Below are positions 1 through 11,045 of a stretch of 64,000 nt of DNA, one piece after another. The stretch is from Macrobrachium rosenbergii (Eukaryota; Arthropoda; Malacostraca; Decapoda; Palaemonidae): the NCBI RefSeq assembly GCF_040412425.1, contig NC_089762.1, positions 23,304,391 to 23,368,390 on the forward strand. The letters are read 5' to 3'. How positions within the stretch are numbered: position 1 is the stretch's first letter; every line of letters begins with the position of its first letter. Below the pieces are notes generated by a model. That model was not told the origin of the DNA, did no database searches, and worked only from the letters and a program-made list of their open reading frames with translations. The position numbers and the translations under genes were made by a program.

Positions 1-848
<848 letters not shown>

Positions 849-1038
849 AATTTACATATATAGATAGACAGATATACATATACGTATATATAAAACACTT
901 TCTCTAAGGGAAGTTGCTGTATTCAATAAGGCAGTTATATTTATATCTAATTTCTGGTTTTATTTACATTACCACCAACTACACTTGTCATAGAGATATG
1001 CATACATACGCACATGCATACATAGTTCATGTGTGTAC

Positions 1039-1040
<2 letters not shown>

Positions 1041-1092
<52 letters not shown>

Positions 1093-1096
1093 GAGA
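1041..1096. repeat. (GA)n microsatellite
   Basis: Almost pure GA dinucleotide tract with one interruption near its right end. Confidence 0.97.
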
Positions 1097-1619
1097 CGGG
1101 GAGGGAGGGGGGAGCCAGAGGTGGGAAGAGGAAAGGTCATGGCATTCGTAAAACGGTCAATTAAATCGAGTCCAGTGACCCGGAAGTATTGATGTGTTGA
1201 TATACGAAGGACGCGCAGCCTCCATGTATTCCTTTCAATGAAGAATTGCCCCATATAATAAAAGAGATTTTTCGGTCTGTTTATTCTATGGGTTCAGATG
1301 ATACATAAAATTCTTCGTTAATGAAATGAGAGAATATGCTGAGACCCATTGCTATGGTACTTGAGAAACATCATAAATGTAATTACAAATCGTAGTTTTA
1401 GTTTAAGCATCAGAAAGGTTTTGTTTGCGTTTGTGAGATGCCCGTTATATTTGCGACAAAATGTTTCTTGTAATTTATCCAGATATATGCATAGTACCTT
1501 TACAGAAGGGGTAACCGTTTTTTTCTGTATGAGATTTCCAATCAAGTTTTGGCAGCATTCCGAAAGAACTTCCATTTCCCAGTGCACTGACTGACTATGT
1601 AGCTGATATTATGTAGTTT
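1097..1619. other. no recognisable feature
   Basis: Non-repetitive sequence. Short open frames exist on both strands, but none has a recognisable domain. Confidence 0.5.
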
Positions 1620-2560
1620 TAAGGGAAACTTACACCGATCAGAGCAGGTAGAGGATCGTGAAAATCCTTCAGATCACGAAGGAAAAAACCGATCGAAGAC
1701 ATTAAAAGGGACCCGAGCCAGATCTTCAAGGAAAACACTGAAGCCCCAGGAAATAATTGATATGGAGAATCAGAAGGGGACTCTGGGACAAGGTACAATT
1801 TCGGAAACATCAAGACCCAGAAATATGGGAACCCCATCTGTCGATCGTCTCACAAATACTCACCCCAGACTGCAAATTAGCAAAAGGGCTCAATGCTTTG
1901 TTGACCCCTTACATCCTGCACAAGTACTTCCTGAAACCATCAGCTGACTTCTTTCAGGGGATCAGGAGTTCCCCACCAGAGAGAACGATTGCCTCACCCA
2001 ACGTGGAAAGCCTTTTTACTATTGTACCAACGAGGAAGACCGCAGATAAGATTGTAAACTGTTTAACATATCGAGTCCACCCCAGACCTCGACATCCTAC
2101 AGGTGACTTTCAGAACCCTCTTAGAAATTCGTACTATGAGGGTCCGTTCCTGACCTAAAGAACATTTATATATGTGCGCAAGTGAGCGGGCGTGGGAATG
2201 GATTCTGGAAACCGGGGAGTGCTGCTCTTTGCTAACTTTCATATGGGCCCGGTAGAGGAAACAGTTTTCCTTGTCATCCCTCAACTTGCCTCTACTTTCA
2301 GTATATAGATGACCCATTTGTCTCAGTCCAAACCGACGAGGAACTTGCTGTGCTCTAACGTGGTTTTGAGGATAATTTTGATTCTAAATTTGCTTATGAA
2401 AATAACATCCATGGCAAAGTTCCAATCTTCACAAGAGATATGATATACACAAAAGACTTATACGTCCTTGGTTGTTATCTAATGAAGCGGAGACTGAAAA
2501 GAATCTATTGATGTTCTAGTATAGGGTCTTTTGGAGGGGCTGGAGTATGGAAGCAAAGGG
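1620..2560 (+). pseudogene. eroded Penelope-type reverse transcriptase fragment
   Basis: Remnant of a Penelope-like element RT, which would copy element RNA at a nicked chromosomal target. In order, three frames show: a segment matching the family's fingers region, with the words SQILTPDCKLAKGLN and LLTPYILHKYFLKPS at about 1835-1950; motif A as NVESLFTIVP near 2000; a TKEAPF-like block (YEGPFLT) near 2140; a motif resembling LFANFHMGPVEE near 2225-2260; and the catalytic box YIDD at 2302-2313, followed by DPFVSVQTDEEL. Several frameshifts and in-frame stops break it. The 5' region and the GIY-YIG endonuclease are not visible. Sequence ends fade out before the CA/TA array at 2703. It differs from the Neptune-like copies elsewhere in the window and looks older. 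The family call rests on motif order and the ESLFT and YIDD words. Confidence in Penelope-like is good, but the subfamily is uncertain. Confidence 0.72.
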
Positions 2561-2699
2561 CGGAAGCTGTCAGTTCCCAAAAAGGATTCCAATCATGCCT
2601 GAATAAAATATTAGCAGAGGGTTATGGATTCGGATACAGTGCATCCTTTTTCTGGTCTCTTTGCTGCAGCAGATATAAGGACGAAGAAAAGTCTTAAGA

Positions 2700-2833
<134 letters not shown>

Positions 2834-2849
2834 TTTTTATCACATACGC

Positions 2850-3180
2850 AATTGATATGTGCATTAGTACAATTATTAACAGGACCTCATTCAAACTTGA
2901 TGGTATCTAGTGGAGATATTTATTCTAAAATAGTTACAAGCTTTCAGCAGCAAACAGTCCTCAGCCTCAAGTATCCGTGCAATGACCAGACATGTAGTCC
3001 AGCTGTATTTATATCAGTACGCAAAGTACTTTAATCCTATAATTGCCCTCCGCCTCCTGTGTGAACCCGCCCCCTCTCATGACCTTGGTCTTTCTCTGTC
3101 CGCATCTTCTCCATCCAGGTGTTTGTGTCCCTCGCGTCCTCTTTGCGTTTTTCTTTTGTTTCCTTGCTACTAAAAAGTGT
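2850..3180 (+). repeat. left arm of an inverted repeat pair, family shared with 26.5-27.4 kb
   Basis: This block matches the reverse complement of about 3600-3905 over most of its length: the words CCTCATTCAAACT, TATCTAGTGGAGATAT, ACAAGCTTTC, CAGTCCTCA and CCTTGGTCTTTCTCTG recur. The same family appears at 26459-26662 and 27015-27450. The interior text (a Gly/Arg-rich RERPRSRGG reading on the opposite strand) resembles 3' regions I associate with Penelope elements, but this is from memory and not established here. Confidence 0.7.
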
Positions 3181-3599
3181 ACAGTTTTTCTTGATATGTT
3201 GTCTCCAAAGCCATTTCCAGTGTTCCTTGCTATTGTGTTGTTCTCTATAACCAGTCTGGCTGTTTTGTTGGTGTTCCTGTACAAAAATTCATATTTTCCC
3301 AGTCTTTTTGTGGTCTTTTCCCAACAATGTTTGGCTACTGCCAATGTCTGATTATAATGTCTTATGTTCTGCAAGTGTTGTTTGCTTCACTCTTTGCAGG
3401 ATTTGCTGATTTTTACTACCCATCTTCACGGTCTAGACATGCTGCCATATATACTTCCTCTTATTAAAACCCTTTCTACCGACATTTTGTTTCTAATTAT
3501 CTTGTTCCTAATGGTGTTTTAGTAGCTGCCTATCAATTTGAAATCATCTAGTTTCCTGTTGATGGGTGTAATAGTGTTGTTGTCCGGGACTGTAATTAT
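3181..3599. repeat. spacer between inverted repeat arms
   Basis: T-rich sequence between the two arms of the 2850-3905 inverted pair. Its first part matches the 26520-26570 part of the same repeat family (CTTGATATGTTGTC and CAGTGTTCCTTGC words). No coding signature. Confidence 0.5.
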
Positions 3600-3905
3600 T
3601 TTCTCCCCTACCAAATGTTCCTTTTCTATCTCTTCCCTGCGATAGACAAGGACGCACGGGGCATGAACACCTGGATGAAGATGCGGGCAGAGAAAGACCA
3701 AGGTCCCGAGGGGGACGTCACACAGGAGGAGGAAGGCAATCATAGGATAAGGACCTAGCACACATATATAAGATATAAATACAGTTGGACTGAATGTTTG
3801 GTCATTGCAAGGATACTTGAGAATGAGGACTGTTTTTCCTAGAAGCTTGTAAATTTTTAGAAGAAATATCTCCACTAGATATCATTTAGTTTGAATGAGG
3901 TCCTG
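3600..3905 (-). repeat. right arm of inverted repeat pair
   Basis: Reverse-complement counterpart of 2850-3180. It ends in GTTTGAATGAGGTCCTG immediately before a (TA)n array, exactly as the copy ending at 27450 does. Confidence 0.7.
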
Positions 3906-3909
3906 TTAG

Positions 3910-4011
<102 letters not shown>

Positions 4012-4086
4012 CACAACAGGAGCCACTGCTCAAACCACATCGACGGGTAACGAGAGAAAGCACAGAGCATTTTCATGATTTATTGT

Positions 4087-4128
4087 GCCGACGTTTCACA
4101 AACCATCTCGGTTGCATTTTCAAGGCTG
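4087..4128 (-). other. conserved 3' terminal stem-loop plus GAAACG of the Penelope element
   Basis: Read on the minus strand: CAGCCTTGAAAA, then a hairpin (GCAACC, loop, GGTTTGT), then GAAACGTCGGC. It is one of five copies of this module in the window. See the related finding. Confidence 0.6.
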
Positions 4129-4599
4129 TAAAATTTGAACATCACATTACTCGTAATAACTCTTAAAATATTTCGACAAAATATATAGATTTATTATGTT
4201 GATATCCCCAGTAAAAGTAAAATATAGCAGAATGGTGAAATTTAAAAAAACCACATCAGAATACAAAGAGATATAGGAGAAAAACTCAAGAGTGTAAAAA
4301 ACTTAAAAAACTTAAAAAATCTAAAAAAATATGTAATAAAAAGACGTAAAATAATCTTGACATCACTGGTTACATCAATATATTTAAACTTCAGAGACAA
4401 AATAAAATTAGTAAAAACCAGCAAAAAAAAAAAAAAGAGTAAAGGTCAAAATAAAGTTAATACAGTTAAAAGAAGAAACATAAAAACGCAAAAACACTAC
4501 GGAGTAAAACACCCACCCAGCAGGCAATTTCAAAGAGAAACTAAACAGAAGAACCTTCAGAGACCGAGAAACGAAAGACGAAGTGCAACGGGCGATTAC

Positions 4600-5085
4600 A
4601 TAATGTACAATTGGATGGAGGAAATCTGCGAGTTTAACGACGGAACTAGGTTTTTTTATCATTATGGACTCTAAGACGTGAAGTTCGTTTTCATTTTGTA
4701 CATGTCATGTGATTTGGAAATCTTTGGCCTCTATGTGTGTTTTACAGATCTTTGAGTGATTTGTCCAACATGGATGTTTGATTGTTCTGGATTGACAGTC
4801 TACTCCCAGTAAGATGCATTAGCAATTCTCTTTAGACATCAGAGGTGCCTCACACTGAGGGACCTAGGGCAAACCCTGAACGAACTGTAAGGTCTGTAAG
4901 GTAAGGTCCTAAAAGAATACTCCTCTTATGAGAGTCCAAGCATACTTTTAGTAGCCTTTTGTACATCCAAATATAGGTCCCTAAACTACATCTAGGGCAA
5001 ATATATTTGTATACAATGTTGGATGTAAACATTGGACTCAGCTTGTCTTTTGTATGTGAACAGTTTTTTAAGTTTTTAAGTTTTT
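4600..5085 (-). pseudogene. Penelope-like GIY-YIG endonuclease, C-terminal remnant
   Basis: Minus-strand reading gives KDKLSP, then SNIVYKYICPRCSLGTYI, then KRLLKVCLDSHK, matching the same region of the better copies at 20.9-21.2 kb and 25.7-26.0 kb. The CPRC pair and the GTY..-type box are the hallmarks of the GIY-YIG nuclease found at the C-terminus of Penelope-like proteins, where it is thought to nick target DNA. The last part can be followed to a terminal NLVPSLNSQ before a stop, parallel to ALVPSLNAQ in the larger copies, but several stops and at least two frameshifts intervene. The final G of the YIG-like triplet is replaced (YIW). There is no reverse transcriptase, so this copy cannot be autonomous. 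Confidence 0.75.
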
Positions 5086-5253
5086 TCGTTCTTGAGTTTT
5101 TTCCCTATATCTCTTTGTATTCTGATGTGTTTTTTTAAATTTCACTATTCTGGTATATTTTACTTTTTACTGGGGATGTCAATGTAATAAATCTGTATAT
5201 TTTGTCGAAATATTCTAAGAGTTATTACGAGTAATATGGTGTTCAAATTTTTA

Positions 5254-5296
5254 CAGCCTTCAAAATGCAAACTGAGATGGTTTGTGAAACGTCGGC
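5254..5296 (+). other. conserved 3' terminal stem-loop plus GAAACG of the Penelope element
   Basis: Plus-strand copy of the module: CAGCCTTCAAAA, hairpin GCAAAC...GTTTGT, GAAACGTCGGC, followed by an ACAATAAA polyadenylation-like word. Confidence 0.6.
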
Positions 5297-5341
5297 ACAA
5301 TAAATCATGAAAATGCTCTGTGCTTTCCTTTCTTATCTGTC

Positions 5342-5573
<232 letters not shown>

Positions 5574-5852
5574 ATTATATGCATATCAGGAAGAAGTAAA
5601 TTAATGTTACGCATATATTTCGAAAACTTTATAAAGTATTTTAAAATTCTCCTTTTTGTAAAATGTTAGGTGAGTAAATGCTTTGTAATCATAACCAATT
5701 ATTTGATAAAATTTTTATTGTTCGTTTGTTTTTCAGGTCTGACAGTATCATTAGCACAGGAAAAGTTATCAATGAAAGGAAGACACAGTTTATAATGTTT
5801 ACTCTTTATAATGTTTACTCTCTCTCTCTCTCTCTCTCTTCTCTCTTCTGAT

Positions 5853-5883
<31 letters not shown>

Positions 5884-7959
5884 ACATTGAATAAAAGTTG
5901 CCCTTCAGTAAGACAAGTAATAAAAACCAGGGTTGTTTTACAAGAACTTAAAGAAATATAAACGTCTAATATCTCAAAAGGTTGCCTCCTCCTTTGGACA
6001 GTGAGTGACCATGAGACTAGCCCACCATACATGTTCCCTGAGTTGTACTAGGAAGAGTTTCTTTACAGTTAGATTAAATAAATTTTCAGTTGAAGCACAA
6101 TTTTTCTCTGAGCAACAGCTCTTATATGGTCATAATTATCTCAAATTGTAACAGAATTACCTTCCCCACATATCATAAGACTCCTATTTTTTCAATTTGC
6201 CGACTTCTAATTGTCACTGAACCAGGCTTTTCCTCAATACAGTCATTCAACAAAGGGGAATGAATTGGACTACTGGTTATTTTGACAAAAACTATTACTT
6301 AGCGAATAAGAGACTCTGGATTACACAACTGTGACTGATTCAAAAGTGGAGGTTCACTCAAAATTCTATTCCTTGTGGTAGAGGTTTAAAATATATTTAG
6401 CAAGAGACTGTGGTATTTTAGAAAGCCTGCTTACATTTAATGATTAAAATGTAAATATTGATTAAAAAAACACCAGCTGGAGATCCACAGTACTGGTTAT
6501 TGTAATATCAAGGAATCTACAAATACCATAGCTCTGACTGGATACATAAACCTAATTTCAAAGCTCAGAGCAGTTTATTTGCAATACGATTGTTGCCCAT
6601 ATTGTCAAATGATTGTTTGTCGCAGCTTCTTCCTGGTTATCACAACATTCGATTTTATTGTTTTTGTATCTTACTAATAAGCAGATTCAGCTTGTAGTCA
6701 AAAGCTCTTAGGCCTTGGCAATCAGTGGCAGAAAAAGATACATCAATCCTGCGGATGAGCAACGAAGTCGCCAAAAACAATGGGGAGGCCTTTCTGTCTT
6801 TTCCCTCGGGGATGCCAAGACCCTGAAAGCAGTATCCTCCTTGCTAAGTCTGGACTGAGATAAAGGAGAAATTAATAAAGTTATGTGTACTACAAACCTA
6901 TACCACATAGAACTCTCCTGTACCTGCATTCAAAAGGTCTCTTAAACTTGGTACTCATTTTATAATATACACTCACATTCATCTTTACCTAGGAATGCCT
7001 TTACATTTAAGTAGTAAGGTTTCTTGAAACTGGTAATGTGGAGACAGTGTAAAACCTCTTTGGGAAACCAAAGGTCTGTGCTGCAATGCAGTATCATTTG
7101 TTTGGAGGCAACTATAGGTCACTGAAGTTCCCATATAATTAGAAAATATTGGAGTAAATCATTTGACACAGGCGAAAACCTAAAAGGCGCTGGTCTGAGA
7201 TTTTGATCCGCAAAGAAGATGAATTATATTATACTGGTCGTAAATTAACTGATTGTAGTGGAAAGTCCATGAAATTTATGATAAACAAATGAAAAGCATG
7301 ATGCAAGGATTTGAATGACAATGTAATAGTAGCAGCGCAAAAGTCTTTGCCAGTTTATATCGTAACTTTTGCAAGAGATGAAAATAGTTTTCTGACAAAA
7401 AAAAAAAAAACTCACTCGTTATCCGCAAGTCAGTTTGCTTCAATATGCGGAAAGATTTATCTCTATTTTGCTTCCTTGAAAATGTGAAAAAAATGCCTGG
7501 AAACAAAATCGCGTCAACTTCTACTCCAGTGCACCTTGTGCAGGCACAGTCATTTCCAGCAAACTATTTTCTCTTGTTTTCTTTGTTTTGTTTCTTTGCT
7601 CAGTTTGTATTTATGTGAAAACGAAAAACTCAAACATAAATACAACCCTCTTTTTTTTTTCTTGCATTGCCTATTTGCATAAGTTGATTGTGCTAGATGA
7701 AGAACATTAAATGATGAAAGGTAAGAGGACCTCCTCCTCATCCTCCTCCTCCTACAGCTGCCTTTATTTCAGGGTACTGAAAATGGTGTTGTATTGTATA
7801 TGTGTTTGTATGCATGCTTTTGTGTTTTGGTAAAAACAAAAGTTAATGCTGGATAACTTTTGGAAACAAAATAGACTGAAATGGCACACAAAAGCAAGAT
7901 ATACGTAAGGCTGTTGCATTCTGTATTACTATATCTACGTGACTCAGAGAATGACAGTG
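5574..7959. other. no gene recognised; minor microsatellites
   Basis: The stretch holds a (CT)n run at about 5819-5840, a (CA)n run at 5853-5878 and a (TCC)n run near 7733-7752. Open frames are short (80 codons or fewer) and lack recognisable motifs. I see no structure that names an element. Confidence 0.6.
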
Positions 7960-8300
7960 AACCTATATGGAAAAGATTGAGTCCGTTTTAAAATGAAGCT
8001 TCAAGAAGAATACTAGAAGCCAGATGGCAGGGTAGATTTAGAAGAGATACCACAAGGGAAATTACAGAGGGTTCATTCATACAAAGTCTAGATCATGATG
8101 CACGGGAGAAAGAGATGGCTTGGACATGTCCATCGGACATACCCTTCTCCTAAAATACGACAGGACAGTTGGGTTCCTGTAGGCATCAGAAGAATTGGAA
8201 GACTCAGACCTACTGAGATGAACATTATGACAAATGTTGCTGGAGGTAAGAGGAAATTTGTGAAAGGCAGTACACAAGAAGGCATTGAATGGTGAAATTT
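7960..8300 (+). pseudogene. non-LTR retrotransposon reverse transcriptase, C-terminal remnant
   Basis: Two frames read ARWQGRFRRDT then REITEGSFIQSLDHDAREK, followed by KRWLGHVHRTYPS and a basic tail containing AGGKRKF. The order (RWQ.R block, then R..WLGHV.R, then a GGKRKRG-like basic stretch) is the usual end of the thumb/C-terminal region in RTE, CR1 and Jockey type non-LTR retrotransposons. The catalytic RT core (FADD/YADD) and endonuclease are absent. At least one frameshift is present. The remnant ends just before a short TA run and the LTR of the next element, so the LTR element probably inserted beside or into it. The clade cannot be assigned from this piece. Confidence 0.7.
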
Positions 8301-8333
8301 TAGAGACTCTTTGTGTTGTTTATATATATATAT

Positions 8334-9465
8334 TATTATGATTAGCAAGAATTCGCTAGCAAACTTACCTCCCCCCCGCTCCTTTGTTGTTGTTGGTTGT
8401 TCTGTTGTGTTTCATTTACTGGCAGCCGACCGATCGATAGACCATCTGTCTATCGACTTAAAACAAGGGTTTAAAAGATTAAAGCCGCTCCCATTTTTGA
8501 TAAAGATCTTTCCTTCGTGGCAAAAGTAATCTGGCTTGGGTGTTTCTCCTACAGGCCAAAACCTCCCTGCGGGCAGCAGGTGCAATGAGTCAAAACATCT
8601 GTGTTGGGCGCACCCCTGCCCCATAGGAGGATAAAAGCAAAACCCACGAGGTCTCGACACACACGCGGGCTGGAAGATATGGAATGAAGACGTCCTCAAC
8701 ACCTGGCCCCATCGATGCCCTTGCATCCCAACCACGTGGCCCTTCCAAAGTATACTTCTCCTCGTGCCCCTCGACCGTATTCCTCGAGCCCCACACGCCA
8801 TTGCTTGAGTTTCGAGGAGTCCCCATCGCCTTGCCGCTTTACGGAAGCCCTTGCATCTCACCATGTGGAAGAAACTCGTCCTCGGAAATCGCAAGTCATC
8901 CACGGACCGCCTTCACGCGCCCTCGAAAAATCTGCTAAGGTAAAGTGCCCTGGAAGAGCCCCATTTCAGTCACGCTTTTGTCTCGTAATATTTTCTTAAA
9001 GAGAAAGCCAGAAATCTCCCTTGTCTAATGTCCGTGCGCCTCTTGCATCAGCAGTATTAATTCTTTATTACTCCTTTGGCACCCTCAGTGCAGCTTCGAA
9101 TTCATTATTCTTTTGTCTATTTTCATTACTGGCGTATAATGTGCATATCTCTCATTTCAGAGGATCCTATTTCGTGGAAGCTTCGGACTGTGGCTGGAAT
9201 TCCCAGTTTCATTCAATCTACTGAGTTCCTCTTTCCCTGTACTAATGTCATTTATGTAAATACACTACTTTAAATGTGCCCACGTGTTTTACGTAATATT
9301 TCCTCAGTAACCAGAGCCCTATGCTCATATGAAATTCTCCTTTGTTTTCCTCTTTTTTTACGTTTTCCCGTACCCACGAAGTCAGAATCACAAGGCTAAA
9401 TTACCTTAAATTGTTGCTACCTGTCTCACAGAGCATATTTCAAACTAAAACCACGGAAAACGTAA
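8334..9465 (+). repeat. 5' LTR
   Basis: Starts TATTATGATTAGCAAG and ends near CACGGAAAACGTAA. It contains a 9 bp stem hairpin at 8434-8456 (TCGATAGAC/GTCTATCGA), a TATA-like ATAAAAG at 8631 and a CTTATTTCAGT-type pyrimidine-rich tail. It matches 14748-15888 throughout, with many one-base indels. Confidence 0.88.
8631..8637 (+). promoter_or_regulatory. TATA box candidate in the 5' LTR
   Basis: GGAGGATAAAAGC lies 297 bp into the LTR and is conserved in the right LTR at 15048-15054. A similar word sits in the solo LTR at 46017. It would drive element transcription. This is inferred from position and conservation only. Confidence 0.5.
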
Positions 9466-10268
9466 AAATGGCGACCTGGCCATAGATCTCGTTTTTTGCA
9501 GTTGCAGTTCCCTAGCGTTGCTTTTATTGCATTTGCAACTTGCCAGATCAGCTATTAGCAAAGCTAAGCTGGGTACGAGACAATTACGAACCTTTTGTGT
9601 AAAACCAGCACACAGATCCAGAAAATTCCACGTAAGTAATGTGTTTATCTTAGCAAAACCTTTTTACAATCGTGACTGTTCCTAGGAATTAGAAATAGGG
9701 ACGCATGTAATCACTGAGAGAAAAGAACCGCCGTATTAGATTCGTTAATGCATGCCTTTCAGGATAGGTAGTTAGGAAATAACCAGTGCTAACCATCCTT
9801 TGCTTCGAGGAATAGTGCAAAAATTCCTGTGTTAAAATCCTTGCCATATCCTTGCTTCGAGGAATAGTGCGAAAGAAATTCCTCTGTGATAAATTTTACT
9901 TCGCATTTCGAATTAGCGAACTGTTATTTAGGCGCGAATAAAATTCCCGTGGGACACGACGAAGTCAGCTGGCATTGCTGAAAATTCTCTCAGTGTAGTT
10001 AGAATTCGAGTTAGGTGTTAGGAAAGCGAAATTTAAACTCCGCTTATAGGAAAATTACTAGGCCGTTGTATTGTTATCCTCTCAGACGACTGGGAAATTC
10101 CCCGAATCCCAGACGGTATATACATATACGGGTTCATTCACACAGAATCTAAAAATAACTCCGGTGTTGGCCAGATGACCTGCATCCCCCCCCCCGCCCA
10201 TGCCCGTGTGTAGCCATTCATTTTTTTCCCAAACATTTTTCTTTGGGTTTCCCGTTAGTAATTTCTAA
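9466..10268 (+). other. LTR element leader, first part, with a duplicated hairpin
   Basis: Non-coding leader after the primer-binding site. A block beginning TGCTTCGAGGAATAGTGC occurs at 9801 and again at 9853. Each copy can fold, as AGGAAT/ATTCCT at 9808-9828 and as GAGGAAT/ATTCCTC at 9859-9884. No open frame of note. Confidence 0.6.
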
Positions 10269-11021
10269 GTCCTAAGGGACGAATCGTAATTCCAAGTCCT
10301 AAGTGACTCCTAAAATTCTACGTGGCAGAATTCCTCCAAACTCCAGTCCTCAGAGACTCCAAAATTCCTCCAAATTCCAGTCCTCAGAGACTCCTAAAAT
10401 TCTACGTCGCACGTGGCGAGAATTTCTCCAAATTCCAGTCCTCAGAAACTCCTAAAATTCTACGTCGACATGGCGAGAATTTCTCCAAATTCCAGTCCTC
10501 AGAGACTCCTAAAAATTCTACGTCGCACGTGGCGAGAATTTCTCCAAATTCCAGTCCTCAGAGACTCCTAAAATTCTACGTCGCACGTGGCGAGAATTTC
10601 TCCAAATTCCAGTCCTCAGAGACTCATACAAAAATTCTACGTCGCACGTGGCGAGAATTTCTCATTCCTCGGAACCCAAAATTAAGTCCTTTTGAGACAT
10701 TATATAGTGTAGTTCACACACATCTAAGCCCTTACGGGACTGATCATTCTAGTTCGTTAGAACAACTCCTTAACTTCACGCTACAGCCAGCCAAGTCCGA
10801 GCGTGACAAAATCCAACTACGCCTTCCGAGACACATATTAAAAATTCGTTCGCCAAGAACAACCACGTCTTTCAAGACACATCAAATTTTAACAAAAAGT
10901 CTCCTCAAACTTACTAATCACCTGTCTTATTCAGACAGATCCATTCTCCTGCAGTCTGAACCATTGAGTGTTTCAGATTCCTGCAATTGAGTCTTTTCAG
11001 ACAACCTGAGTCTTCTCAGAC
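10269..11021 (+). other. array of small hairpins in the LTR element leader
   Basis: At least a dozen short inverted repeats follow one another. Examples are GTCC-TAAG-GGAC at 10269, AGTC-CTCAGA-GACT at 10345 and in each tandem unit, GTTC-GTTA-GAAC at 10752, GTCT-TTCA-AGAC at 10867, CTGTCT-TATTC-AGACAG at 10922, a 6 bp TCTGAA/TTCAGA stem at 10955-10977 nested in GCAG/CTGC, GTCT-TTTC-AGAC at 10991 and CTGAG-TCTT-CTCAG at 11006. Sequences drift but pairing is kept. The function is unknown. RNA packaging or translation control are possible roles. Confidence 0.6.
10311..10672 (+). repeat. ~59 bp tandem repeat inside the leader, about six copies
   Basis: The unit runs through TCCAAATTCCAGTCCTCA, GAGACTCCTAAAATTC and TACGTCGCACGTGGCGAG. 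Copies differ by small indels. One reading frame stays open through the array, extending to 10990, but its composition follows the repeat and no domain is seen, so I do not call it a gene. Confidence 0.85.
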
Positions 11022-11045
11022 ATATCATATACCCATTATTTCAAG

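Noticed and set aside
5819..5880. CRISPR-like spaced repeats
   Set aside because: This and similar tracts are plain dinucleotide microsatellites. No repeat-spacer architecture exists in the window.
10322..10990. 222-codon open frame with internal repeats
   Set aside because: It follows the 59 bp tandem repeat and its hairpins in the leader, upstream of the true gag start. Composition tracks the repeat and no domain is visible.
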